Assembly (NCBI GenBank): GCA_013203845.1 | Contig: JABMPE010000708.1 | Location: 1 to 35,912 of the forward strand | Source: Rhodopirellula sp. | Lineage (GTDB): Bacteria > Planctomycetota > Planctomycetia > Planctomycetales > Planctomycetaceae | Reading direction: 5' to 3' | Length of the DNA: 35,912 bases | Shown here: positions 26,596-35,297 of the stretch, piece after piece | How positions within the stretch are numbered: position 1 is the stretch's first letter | Layout: each line of letters opens with the position of its first letter | Made by a program: the position numbers and the translations under genes | The notes under the pieces: generated by a model | What the model was told of the DNA's origin: nothing | Seen by the model: only the letters and a program-made list of their open reading frames with translations | Databases searched by the model: none

Positions 26596-27078
26596 CTACC
26601 GGATGACCAGGAGAGCGATAAGCCCGGTCAGAATTACAATCGGAATGAAACCCCACCGCACGATGATCATGTCGATGCGCGTGCGACGCCGACGTATGAG
26701 AATGATTCCGATCACGGCCCAGTGGGCGATTGCACCGACGCAATATCCACGAAAGGCCCCGCCTCCGTCGAGAAGCAGCGACGAGAGAAAGAGAAGTGGG
26801 ATTTGCTGGAGTAATACGACACGCAGAAACGCAGGAGTTCCGTCGTTAACAGCTGGTTCGGCAGGCGCTTTCACCTGGGCAGACGCTGATTGAAACTGCC
26901 GCGTATACAGTGCAAATCCTCCCAGATGAACAGTAGCCAGAACGAGAACGAATAGCGCAGACCGGCCTATGGCAAGCGATATGCTGACCTCGCTCCAATG
27001 CGTGTAAATGAACAATACCCCGCAGGCCGTGCAGAAAATGAAGGAGGCCGCGAGCTGCCATTTCGCATTGGGATTCAT
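26596..27078 (-). CDS. Small integral membrane protein, unknown family
   Basis: No family recognised. The product of 160 residues (ATG at 27078, AGGTG five bases upstream; an in-frame TTG at 27117 would add 13 residues) has about four hydrophobic helices: LAASFIFCTACGVLFIY, SALFVLVLATVHLGGFALY, AFLRVVLLQQIPLLFLSSLL and, after AHWAVIGIILI with the basic loop RRRRTR, WGFIPIVILTGLIALLVI. It converges with the DUF1501 gene (51 bases between stop codons) and diverges from the next PQQ gene. The even hydrophobic pattern and clean start support a real gene, but there is no functional clue. Confidence 0.7.
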   Translation of the reverse strand: MNPNAKWQLAASFIFCTACGVLFIYTHWSEVSISLAIGRSALFVLVLATVHLGGFALYTRQFQSASAQVKAPAEPAVNDGTPAFLRVVLLQQIPLLFLSSLLLDGGGAFRGYCVGAIAHWAVIGIILIRRRRTRIDMIIVRWGFIPIVILTGLIALLVIR

Positions 27079-27308
27079 GTCGACACCTATGACGGCCAGC
27101 AGCGATTCCTCTGACACAACTGTCGCCGAAGCCGACGCCCCGGATGCTCAGTATTATCGTCATTATCGTCGAGTGATGCCGACCCGAGAGTCCTCATTCC
27201 TGAAGCAGAGGACCGGGCAAATGTTGCGATGGATTTGCTCAACCATTAATGATGTCGTTTGAGTCGTTGTGAATTATTGACGTAACCAGTCGTCTTTAGA
27301 AGCTCTAC

Positions 27309-28676
27309 ATGACAGGCAAAGTCGCGATGCGAGAAATACTGAGTACCTGCGTAAAGAGGTGTGGTCGAAAACCATTTCGGATACCGAATAGCAGGCTGCG
27401 TCTAATTCTGAGTCGATTGCCTTTAAATTATCTGCTCACGCTGGTCGTCATTGTTGCTGCCTGTAACGGGGGCTTCGCAGAAGCCTGGGGACAGGACACA
27501 GCGAAAACTGCGACCGTGTGGCCGAACTGGATGGGGCCAAATCATGATGGCATCTCGACCGAGACCGGTTGGTCGACAAGATGGCCGGACGCCGGTCTTT
27601 CTGTGAAGTGGAAGCAGAAACTCGGCACAGGATTCAGTTCCTTCAGTGTCGTCGACGAACTGGCTTATTCGATGGGGCATACCGACGGGCAGGAAACAGT
27701 CTGGTGTCTCGATGCGCTGACCGGCGGTGAGGTCTGGAAACACAGTTACGCTGCGTTACTGAATCCGAATCTCTACGAAGGCGGACCGGGTTCGACGCCC
27801 ACGGTTCATGCCAACTTGGTCTTCACGCTGAGCGTCGATGGTCGGCTGATCGGTTTCGAACGGAAGACTGGGCAGATCGTCTGGGAGGTTGACCTGCAGA
27901 AAGAACTCGACGTCGGCATGCACGAATGGGGGTTCAATGCGTCGCCTTACATTCTGGGCGATCAACTTCTGCTGGAGTGTGGTCGGGTGGTGTCGTTCGA
28001 CTGGAAGACCGGCAGAAAACTCTGGCAGTCGGACAAGCATCGTGCCGGGTACGGCTCCGTCCGACCGTTCGAACACGATCACGAAATGCTGCTGGCGTCT
28101 CTCGACTGCGAAGGACTGAGAAACAGCCGGGCGAGCGATGGTTCCGAGGTCGCGTTTTCCGCATGGCCGTCGCCGTTCGGGACGAACTCGACAACGCCGA
28201 TCGTCGTGAAAGATCGAATCTTTGTTTCCACCGGGTACAACGTCGGCAGCGTGATGTTTCGCCTGACCGACGACGGACTGAAGCAGCAGTACGCTCATCG
28301 TGACATGAGAAACCACTTCAACAACAGCATCCTGTTTGAAGGGCATCTTTACGGCTTCGACGGCAACTCGAATCTCGGGCGAGTTGTCCGGCTGACCTGC
28401 ATGGATTTCGAAACAGGTGAAGTCAAGTGGAAGCACACCGGTCTGGGCTGTGGCTCGCTGATCATCGCGAACGGTCACCTGCTGATCCTGAGCGACCGCG
28501 GGGAACTGATTCTCGCGAAAGCCTCGCCCGAAAAATTCCAGGAGGTTGCACGATCTCGATTCCTCGAAGGCCGCTGCTGGACGGCCCCGGTGCTGGTGAA
28601 CGGCAGAATTTACGGTCGAAACGCCAGAGGTAATGCGGTCTGTTGTGAGTTGCCGAAGCTCGGCCTGACACGTTGA
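27309..28676 (+). CDS. Exported PQQ-type beta-propeller protein
   Basis: A 455-residue secreted or lipid-anchored propeller. After a basic N terminus comes a hydrophobic stretch LLTLVVIVAAC; V-A-A-C52 fits a lipobox, so it may be a lipoprotein, otherwise cleavage would lie near AEAWGQ. The mature part begins with the typical WPNWMGPNHDGISTETGW and continues with blades VWCLDALTGGEVWKHSY, LIGFERKTGQIVWEVDL, VVSFDWKTGRKLWQSDK and CMDFETGEVKWKHTG. This type is common in planctomycete secretomes; the blade fold does not show that it binds PQQ or is an enzyme. ATG 27309 has AGAAG five bases upstream; ATG 27327 is possible. Confidence 0.88.
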   Translation: MTGKVAMREILSTCVKRCGRKPFRIPNSRLRLILSRLPLNYLLTLVVIVAACNGGFAEAWGQDTAKTATVWPNWMGPNHDGISTETGWSTRWPDAGLSVKWKQKLGTGFSSFSVVDELAYSMGHTDGQETVWCLDALTGGEVWKHSYAALLNPNLYEGGPGSTPTVHANLVFTLSVDGRLIGFERKTGQIVWEVDLQKELDVGMHEWGFNASPYILGDQLLLECGRVVSFDWKTGRKLWQSDKHRAGYGSVRPFEHDHEMLLASLDCEGLRNSRASDGSEVAFSAWPSPFGTNSTTPIVVKDRIFVSTGYNVGSVMFRLTDDGLKQQYAHRDMRNHFNNSILFEGHLYGFDGNSNLGRVVRLTCMDFETGEVKWKHTGLGCGSLIIANGHLLILSDRGELILAKASPEKFQEVARSRFLEGRCWTAPVLVNGRIYGRNARGNAVCCELPKLGLTR

Positions 28677-28722
28677 AAACTGCGGCTTCAAGCGGGTCGT
28701 GACCGCCGGTACGATACTTCCA

Positions 28723-31092
28723 ATGCGAATTCATCACCCTCATTCGACACGTGGAGAAGCCCTTGTGCGCAGCGTGACTGTTGCCAGCCGAAGGTTTCGC
28801 CACCGCCCGTTCAGTCGCGGCTCGGATCACCGTGGGCGAACTCGTTTTGTCGGCCTCGCCTTACGATTCCTGCTCTGCTGTGCTGCGCTGCTGCCCGTCA
28901 CAATCGGCAAAGCTGCGGAGTTGTCATCCCGCTTACATTCGAATTTTGCAGAGGCTCAAGTGCCTCTCGCCGCCGGATTGTTTGAGTTTCCGTGGGGAAT
29001 TAACGACATTCCCAGGGCACTCAGCGAGAAGGTCCGTCAGATTGATGATGACCGCACCTTCTTCGATCTGCGACTGAAACTGGTCCCACCGTACGCGACT
29101 CAGTCAAAGGCTCATGCCGGTTTTCACAGTCGATTTGTTGCGGCCGTCAACGAAGTTCAATGGGTGCAGATTGATCTGGGGCGAGAGTTTCCAATCAATC
29201 GAATCGTGCTGGTTCCGACTGCGGTACAACTGGAAAACGATATCGTCGAAGGTTACGGCTTTCCGGTCCGGTTTCGCGTCCAGGTTTCGAACGACCCGGA
29301 ATTCAAGCACTCCGATCTGGTTGCCGACCATACCAGTCGTGATTACCCGAATCCCGGTCGCTATCCCGTGCAGTTTCCCGCGCTCGACCTTTCCGGTCGT
29401 TATGTGCGAATCACAGTAACCGGGCATTCGACTTCCGGCGGGCAGGCATTCTTTGCACTGGGAGAGCTGATCGTACTTTCGGGGAATCGCAACGTTGCCG
29501 CCTGGCGACCTGTCCGCGCCACGAAATCCGTCGAGCGGGCGATGCGCTGGTCTCGTGAATTTCTGGTTGACGAAGTTTCAATTCTGCCGCTGCCAATGGG
29601 AGTGTCCGGCAAGTACGTGTTCCCCAGCGAAACCTACGGCTTTCTATCCAGGCCATCGGCTTCCCCAAAAACCTCACAATGGGTTCAAGTCGATCTTGGC
29701 CAGGAAGTCTCGATTGATGAAATCCGCCTGGTACCGGCTCGCCCCCCTGACCAGGCCGACATTCCTGGCTGGGGATTCCCGTCCAACTTCCGGGTTGAAG
29801 TCGCGAAGGAGGCGGACCTGAGTGATGCTGTTCCCTATTGCGACTTTTCGGGCATTGAGGTTGAACACTGGACCGATCGACCTCTGGTACTTCCCGCCGA
29901 AACTCGCGAAATGTTTTCGCAAAAAGGCGTTGGTCGGCGTTGGGAACCAGAGCCGGAAAACTTTCCGTCCACTCCGATCACCGCGCGTTATGTACGACTG
30001 ACGGCAACGAAGCTCGATCCACGAATCGAGCCACACTATCTGGCGCTGGCTGAAATTCAGGTTTACGCTGGCGACACGAATGTCGCTCTTGAAACCAGCG
30101 TCACCGCTTCAAATCCGGCGGATAAAAAAGCAGGGAAACGATGGAAGCCTGAGTTTCTGGTTGACGAGTTCACCAGTCGAACTCGATTGCTGGAGTACCC
30201 CGCATGGCTCGACAAGCTCGAAACCCGACAGGCAATGGAGTTGAAGTTGATTGAACTCACGGCAGCACTCGATGAGGAAGTCCATCGAGTGTGGCTGAAG
30301 GTGGGTACTGGAACTGCTGCAGCTGTGTTTTTCTGTATTGGTATGCTTGCCTGGATAAACTGGCGGCAACGATCACAACTGACCGTGCAGACAGAACTGC
30401 TGCGAACTCAGATTGCCAGCGACCTGCACGACGACATCGGCAGCAATCTGGGGATGATCGCCCTGCTCTGCCAGACGATGAACCATTGCGAAGGAATTCC
30501 TGGCGAGCTGAAACCCGACCTCGAAGAAATGCGTGAAGTAGCACTGGAAACCAGCGATGCCATGCGAGATATCCTCTGGCTGCTGCGCACGCCAATCTCC
30601 AAACTTGAAGACTTCATCGGGCGGTTGCGCATCACGACCAACCGGCTGCTGTCAAATTGCGAAGTCAGGTTTGTCTGTCCCAACGAGTTGCCCGAAACGA
30701 CAATCGTGCTGGGCTGGCGGAGGAATGTATTTCTGTCGCTGAAAGAAACGCTGCACAACGCGGCTCGACACAGCAAAGCGACGCTGATCACCGTTACGAT
30801 CGACATTGATGACGAGAGGCTTAAGATCACGGTTGCCGACAACGGGATCGGATTTGACGTCGAACATCGTCGAGATGGACTCGGAGTCGGAAGTATCACG
30901 AGAAGAATGAGTCAGCTGGGCGGTTCCGCCAGTTTTGTGTCAACGCCCGGTGAAGGAACCACCGTTGAACTCGATGCCCCATTCCATCAGATGCAGATGC
31001 GATACATTCGCCGATTGTGGCGTCGACTTGCGTCCGTTCCGAAAAGACTGGCCAGGAAATTACGCAGCCGAGCGAACTCACAGACTTCCTGA
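28723..31092 (+). CDS. Sensor histidine kinase with two discoidin-like outer domains
   Basis: A NarX/LiaS-type (HisKA_3) kinase of 789 residues. After a long basic leader comes the export signal FVGLALRFLLCCAALLPVTI. Outside the membrane are two domains with the F5/8 type C (discoidin-like) pattern: VQWVQIDLGREFPINRIVLV (about 144) with FRVQVSNDPEF, and QWVQVDLGQEVSIDEIRLVP (about 318) with FRVEVAKEADL; both end with the YVRIT/YVRLT motif. A membrane helix lies at about 524-546. The dimerisation and phosphoacceptor block ASDLHDDIGSNLGMIALL contains His569, then come LKETLHNAARHSKATLITV, VADNGIGFD and GVGSITRRMSQLGGS of the ATPase domain. Discoidin-like domains suggest sensing of a polysaccharide. 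The start is uncertain: ATG 28723 is preferred to GTG 28699, and GTG 28765 is another option. A response regulator follows 91 bases later. Confidence 0.88.
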   Translation: MRIHHPHSTRGEALVRSVTVASRRFRHRPFSRGSDHRGRTRFVGLALRFLLCCAALLPVTIGKAAELSSRLHSNFAEAQVPLAAGLFEFPWGINDIPRALSEKVRQIDDDRTFFDLRLKLVPPYATQSKAHAGFHSRFVAAVNEVQWVQIDLGREFPINRIVLVPTAVQLENDIVEGYGFPVRFRVQVSNDPEFKHSDLVADHTSRDYPNPGRYPVQFPALDLSGRYVRITVTGHSTSGGQAFFALGELIVLSGNRNVAAWRPVRATKSVERAMRWSREFLVDEVSILPLPMGVSGKYVFPSETYGFLSRPSASPKTSQWVQVDLGQEVSIDEIRLVPARPPDQADIPGWGFPSNFRVEVAKEADLSDAVPYCDFSGIEVEHWTDRPLVLPAETREMFSQKGVGRRWEPEPENFPSTPITARYVRLTATKLDPRIEPHYLALAEIQVYAGDTNVALETSVTASNPADKKAGKRWKPEFLVDEFTSRTRLLEYPAWLDKLETRQAMELKLIELTAALDEEVHRVWLKVGTGTAAAVFFCIGMLAWINWRQRSQLTVQTELLRTQIASDLHDDIGSNLGMIALLCQTMNHCEGIPGELKPDLEEMREVALETSDAMRDILWLLRTPISKLEDFIGRLRITTNRLLSNCEVRFVCPNELPETTIVLGWRRNVFLSLKETLHNAARHSKATLITVTIDIDDERLKITVADNGIGFDVEHRRDGLGVGSITRRMSQLGGSASFVSTPGEGTTVELDAPFHQMQMRYIRRLWRRLASVPKRLARKLRSRANSQTS

Positions 31093-31183
31093 CTCCTGAA
31101 GTCAATGGCCGGTCAGTATCAGGAATGGCTTCATGGAATTCATTCCGAAATCAACATCCCTCTGAAATCGAAACTGATCTGAT

Positions 31184-31849
31184 ATGCCTGACGTCACGAC
31201 TGATTCCGATTCCAGAACCACCACGGTCTGGCTTTGCGAAGACAACGAACGATTCCGCCGGACGCTGTGCTCCGCGATCAACCAGATCGACCATCTGGAA
31301 TGCAGCCAGTCTCTCGGATCCGTTGAAGATACGCTGAGCCAGATTGCAGAATCGGGCCCGCCGGACGTGCTGCTGCTGGATATCGGACTGCCAGGCATGG
31401 ATGGAATTTCGGCGTTGCCCTCACTGCGTGCAGCCGCGCCGGGAACGCGAATCGTCATCCTCACCGTCTTCGACGACCACGACAAAGTCTTTCGTGCGGT
31501 GTGCGCAGGCGCTGATGGCTACCTGCTCAAGACATCGACCGTGGAGCGTATCGGAGAAGCGATTCGAGAAGTCGCCAGCGGGGGCGCCTCGATGAATCCC
31601 GAGATCGCCCGCAAAGTCCTCGATGTCTTCTCCGGAAAACGGGAAACTCACAGCGGCCCTGCCCTGACCGATCGGGAAACCGAAGTTCTGCGTCTGATCG
31701 TGCGAGGCATGACCAAGAAAGAGGTCGCTGTCGAGCTGGACTTGAGCCGCCACACGGTCGACTCTCATCTCCGAAACATCTACCAGAAACTGCACGTTAA
31801 CAACCGAGCCGGAGCCGTCGCTGCGGCACTGCGCGAAGGACTCGTTTAA
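31184..31849 (+). CDS. NarL/FixJ-type response regulator
   Basis: The partner of the upstream kinase: a receiver domain (about 14-130) and a C-terminal LuxR-type helix-turn-helix (about 158-221). Receiver residues are complete: acidic pair Glu19-Asp20 (VWLCEDNERF), phosphoacceptor Asp66 (DVLLLDIGLPGMDG), Thr94 (IVILTVFDDHD) and Lys116 (GYLLKTSTV). The DNA-binding part is canonical: LTDRETEVLRLIVRGMTKKE, VAVELDLSRHTVDSHLRNIY and QKLHVNNRAGAVAAALREGL. At 221 residues it is full length. The stop codon overlaps that of recQ on the other strand. Confidence 0.95.
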   Translation: MPDVTTDSDSRTTTVWLCEDNERFRRTLCSAINQIDHLECSQSLGSVEDTLSQIAESGPPDVLLLDIGLPGMDGISALPSLRAAAPGTRIVILTVFDDHDKVFRAVCAGADGYLLKTSTVERIGEAIREVASGGASMNPEIARKVLDVFSGKRETHSGPALTDRETEVLRLIVRGMTKKEVAVELDLSRHTVDSHLRNIYQKLHVNNRAGAVAAALREGLV

Positions 31850-33723
31850 CGGTTGACAGCGGATTCTGTTGCTATGTCATTCGTTGCTTCCGAAGCCACT
31901 TCGTCGCTGCCGGACGAATCGTCCCTCGACTGACCGTCGTTTTTGATGCACGCCAGAAACGCCTCACCGTAGTCAGCCAGCCGTTTGCTGCCGAAACCAT
32001 GGATCAGACTCAGTTCAGCCAGCGCCGATGGCTTTTTCGTAGCGAGTTGGCGAAGAGTGTCGTCCGAGAAAATAATGTCGCTTGCTATTCCTGCCTTCGT
32101 CGCCAATTCGTGGCGCAGAATCCGAAGTTGATCAAAGAGACGACGATCGACACCTACCCAATTGTCTTGTGCACGAACCACATCTTTACTGAGTTTTGTC
32201 TGGGCATCGCGTGCCCGCCGCAGAAGCGTAGGCGTCAATTCACCTTTCAGCAATTGCTGTCCCCGAGTGCTGATAGTCAGAACGCCATACTGCCCACTCC
32301 AATCCAGAAAACCTTGTGAACCAAGCTGCTCAATCCAGTCTCGAATCAGCTGCACAGGAAAACGTTTCAAAAGCCCATACGTACTTAGTTTATCGTGTCC
32401 ATTACCACGCACTCGCTTATCCGGGGAGCCCTTCAGAACTGCTGCGGTATATCCAACACCAAATCGCTGTCGCTGCCGAAAGACGCTCGACAAAACTTTC
32501 TGACCTATTACTTGAGCACCTTCGACAAACTCCAGTTCGCCCGTACAAACATCGCAAGCATTACACGAGTGAGCGGCGAACTCCTGCCCGAAATACTCAA
32601 CGAGGACCTGATGCCGACAACAAACTCCGGTACTGTAAGTCAGCATTGCTTGAAGCGTGTGGTATGAAGCATCCTGAGTCTTCAGGGGGGCTGCTTCGAT
32701 GTTCGCCTTCCACCGGGCATAGTCGGCCATCGAGTAAAACAGCACGCAATCTGCATCCAGACCGTCACGACCAGCCCGACCGCTCTCCTGCTGATAGTTC
32801 TCCAGCGACTTGGGCATGCCGCAGTGAATCACGTATCGAACGTTGGATTTGTCGATTCCCATCCCGAACGCGACCGTCGCCACAATCGTGTCGCAGGATT
32901 CCTGAATAAAGGCTTCCTGATTCCGGCTGCGTTCTTCGGCATCTAATCCCGCGTGGTAAGGCAGCGTCCGAAATCCCTGCCTATTGAGCAGTTCGGACAG
33001 TTCGTCTACAGCCTTGCGACTCGTGCAGTAGATAATGCCCGACTCGTTTTTGTGACGACGAAGAATTTCCCGCACCTGAGCCATCCGATCGTCCATCCGC
33101 TCCGCTCGAAAAAACAGGTTCGGACGATCAAACGAACCGACAATCATTTTTGATTTCTTCAGCCCCAGCTGTTTGATGATGTCCGCGCGGACCTGCTCGG
33201 TTGCCGTTGCCGTGTAGGCGTGCAGAGCGACGCCTGGAAAGTGCTTGCGCAACATTTTCAAAGACCGGTACTCGGGGCGAAAATCATGGCCCCATTCACT
33301 GATGCAATGTGCTTCGTCGATCGCGAAAAAAGAGACGTTGGCATTCTTCAGGAACTCGATCGTGCGATCCTGGACAAGTCGTTCGGGCGCAATGTACAGC
33401 AAACGAAGTTCGCCACCGCGGACTGCATCGGCCACCCACCGGCGTTCGTCATGAGTCTGCGAGCTGTTGATAAACGCGGCGGAAATTCCTGACGTGCGCA
33501 GGCTGTCGACCTGATCTTTCATCAGCGAGATCAGCGGCGAAATCACGATGGCCAGACCGCCCCGGCAAACGGCGGGAGCCTGATAGCAAAGCGACTTCCC
33601 GCCACCGGTTGGAAGGACGACGACCGAATCGCGATCATCCAGCACGCAGGTCATCGCCTCTTTCTGATTCGGACGAAACTGCTCGTAGCCCCAGTGCCTG
33701 TTGAGTGCTTCCAGCAGTTCCAT
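31846..33723 (-). CDS. recQ: ATP-dependent DNA helicase RecQ
   Basis: A 3'-5' DNA helicase of recombination repair and fork maintenance. ATG 33723, with GAGGG seven bases upstream, gives 625 residues; the TTG at 33750 would add nine. Order of parts: helicase core with Walker A VVLPTGGGKSLCYQAP (38-44), DEAH box FFAIDEAHCISEWGHDFRPE (136-139, with the aromatic-rich loop), VATVAFGMGIDKSNVRYVIH and QQESGRAGRDGLDADCVLFY; the RQC zinc-binding Cys set (CCRHQVLVEYFGQE, then CNACDVCTGEL); the winged helix (VLSSVFRQRQRFGVGYTAAV); and one HRDC domain (FDQLRILRHELATKAGIASD to LIHGFGSKRLADYGEAFLA). Architecture and size match classical bacterial RecQ. Convergent with the response regulator, sharing TTTAA at the stop codons. 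Confidence 0.96.
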   Translation of the reverse strand: MELLEALNRHWGYEQFRPNQKEAMTCVLDDRDSVVVLPTGGGKSLCYQAPAVCRGGLAIVISPLISLMKDQVDSLRTSGISAAFINSSQTHDERRWVADAVRGGELRLLYIAPERLVQDRTIEFLKNANVSFFAIDEAHCISEWGHDFRPEYRSLKMLRKHFPGVALHAYTATATEQVRADIIKQLGLKKSKMIVGSFDRPNLFFRAERMDDRMAQVREILRRHKNESGIIYCTSRKAVDELSELLNRQGFRTLPYHAGLDAEERSRNQEAFIQESCDTIVATVAFGMGIDKSNVRYVIHCGMPKSLENYQQESGRAGRDGLDADCVLFYSMADYARWKANIEAAPLKTQDASYHTLQAMLTYSTGVCCRHQVLVEYFGQEFAAHSCNACDVCTGELEFVEGAQVIGQKVLSSVFRQRQRFGVGYTAAVLKGSPDKRVRGNGHDKLSTYGLLKRFPVQLIRDWIEQLGSQGFLDWSGQYGVLTISTRGQQLLKGELTPTLLRRARDAQTKLSKDVVRAQDNWVGVDRRLFDQLRILRHELATKAGIASDIIFSDDTLRQLATKKPSALAELSLIHGFGSKRLADYGEAFLACIKNDGQSRDDSSGSDEVASEATNDIATESAVNR

Positions 33724-34061
33724 CCAGCAACCCTCATGGTTCCAGGCCAACTTTGCCTCTCGGCAGGTATTGGCCGTCCATCCAGCTTTGTTCGGTTATG
33801 ACCGGTTTCACGCGAGTGATTCAACTCACGAAGCTGGATTGTCGCAACGTGGAAACGACTTCGCTATCGTGTCACTGATCTCGCAAGGGCCAGACGCTTT
33901 GAACATCTTGTGAACGACGTTTTTCGGAACCTTCATACTGAAATCACGGTCATTGCCGATTCGCATTGAACAGTACATGTGTTCTCGAATTCAGTTGAAC
34001 GTCACGTCACCCAAATGACTGTTCACACGACTCACACAACTGAGCAGCTTCAGGAATCAAT
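33724..34061. other. Divergent intergenic region between recQ and the phosphatase gene
   Basis: This 338-base gap separates divergent genes and should hold both promoters. A partial dyad, GTGATTCAACTCAC, is seen around 33815, but the arms are only four bases. I see no confident -35/-10 pair on either strand. The short open frame that crosses it (33701-33913) has no coding character. AGGA at 34052-34055 is the ribosome site of the phosphatase gene. Confidence 0.5.
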
Positions 34062-35258
34062 ATGCGAATTCTTGCGATATGGGATAACGAACCCGAATGT
34101 GATCTCGTAGCAATGTACCTCGGTATCGACGACAACGATGTGACCGCTATCCCTGGCGTTGAAGGCGTTGACGCACGGATCGAAGAAGGCGGCGAGTTCG
34201 ACATCATCCTGATGCCGATTGATCTGCCGGATCCGGAAGCGGGTTTCGAGGTTTTCGGCAGGATTCGAGCAGCGTATCCTGGCATTCCCATTGTGGGAGC
34301 CTGCCAGCCAGCGGACGTCTTCCGCATTGTTCGTTTCATGGCCAACGGAATGAGTGCCTACGTCATCCGTGATGCCGGGGGCGACTACATGTTTATGCTG
34401 CAGGCGATTCTCGACAGCACCGTCGACGCCGTCCGAGCCGCCCGCGAAGAACAGATCTCAGCGAAACTGCGGGAAGAAGTGGAGTCCGTCCGCAAACTCC
34501 AGGCATCGGTCATCCCGAAGCATCTGGAAGCTCCACGCGGATACAAGATTGTCGGTCGCTACGAGCCATCACAAATTCGAGTCCTTGGCGGAATGCCGGT
34601 CACGATGGCTGGCGGCGACTACTACGACGTCTTCACGCTACCCGACGGCAAGATCGCGCTGATCGTCGGCGACGCTTCCGGCCATGGAATGAAAGCTGCT
34701 ATGTCGATCATGACCATGCACACGCTGATGCGCATGATTCGAACTCAGCAGTACAACGACACGTCGCACTTCGTCCAGGTCATCAACCAGCAGCTGTACG
34801 AGCAGTCGATCGTCAACGAAGAAGGTGGTTTCATTACGTTGCTCTACGCAATCCTGGACGTCGAGAAGCAGGTCCTGCAATGGACCTCTGCTGGCCACCC
34901 ACCGCCGATTCTCCAGAATTACGAAACGGGTGAGGTGGCCTTCCTCGGTGACGATGATTCTGGTGGACTACCGCTGGCGGTGATCGAGGATGCCGAATAC
35001 GAGACCTACCATTCGCACATTCCGAACAACGTACGTCTGCTGATGTTTACAGATGGCCTGGAAGAAGCGTTTCCGGCAGGCATGACGACGAAGCATGACC
35101 AGTTCGGCGTCGAAGGCATCAAAGAGACACTTCGACAGTCGAAAGACCTTTCATTAGATGAAGCTTTGCAGAAGCTGTTCGATGATTCGAATGCATACAC
35201 CCAGGGCACTGGTCGGCACGACGATACGTCCGTTGTTCTGCTGGAACGCTTCGAATAG
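34062..35258 (+). CDS. PP2C/SpoIIE-type phosphatase with a degenerate receiver domain
   Basis: A cytoplasmic regulator with an N-terminal receiver-like domain (about 1-120), a coiled linker (AAREEQISAKLREEVESVRK) and a PP2C-type Ser/Thr phosphatase (RsbU/SpoIIE class, about 150-398). The phosphatase has its metal-binding motifs: AGGDYYDVF (184-190), LIVGDASGHGMKAAMSIM, LLMFTDGLEEAF and GRHDDTSVVLL. The receiver is atypical. In FDIILMPIDLP the phosphoacceptor position is Pro52, the conserved Thr/Ser position reads GAC, and the Lys is replaced by Arg (YVIRDAG). It is thus probably not phosphorylated in the standard way. Such phosphatases usually act on anti-sigma-factor antagonists, but no such gene is adjacent. 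ATG 34062 has AGGA six bases upstream. A DUF58 gene follows 39 bases after the stop. Confidence 0.9.
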   Translation: MRILAIWDNEPECDLVAMYLGIDDNDVTAIPGVEGVDARIEEGGEFDIILMPIDLPDPEAGFEVFGRIRAAYPGIPIVGACQPADVFRIVRFMANGMSAYVIRDAGGDYMFMLQAILDSTVDAVRAAREEQISAKLREEVESVRKLQASVIPKHLEAPRGYKIVGRYEPSQIRVLGGMPVTMAGGDYYDVFTLPDGKIALIVGDASGHGMKAAMSIMTMHTLMRMIRTQQYNDTSHFVQVINQQLYEQSIVNEEGGFITLLYAILDVEKQVLQWTSAGHPPPILQNYETGEVAFLGDDDSGGLPLAVIEDAEYETYHSHIPNNVRLLMFTDGLEEAFPAGMTTKHDQFGVEGIKETLRQSKDLSLDEALQKLFDDSNAYTQGTGRHDDTSVVLLERFE

Positions 35259-35297
35259 TCTGAAACAGCCGACGTCCTCTTGTCGCGAGCCAACCTA

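Noticed and set aside
27756..28691. Long open frame of 311 codons on the - strand
   Set aside because: It lies antisense inside a clear PQQ-propeller gene and its translation has no recognisable family or hydrophobic pattern; long antisense frames are common at this base composition.
33701..33913. Short open frame across the recQ-phosphatase gap
   Set aside because: It starts inside recQ on the opposite strand and its product has no features of a real protein.
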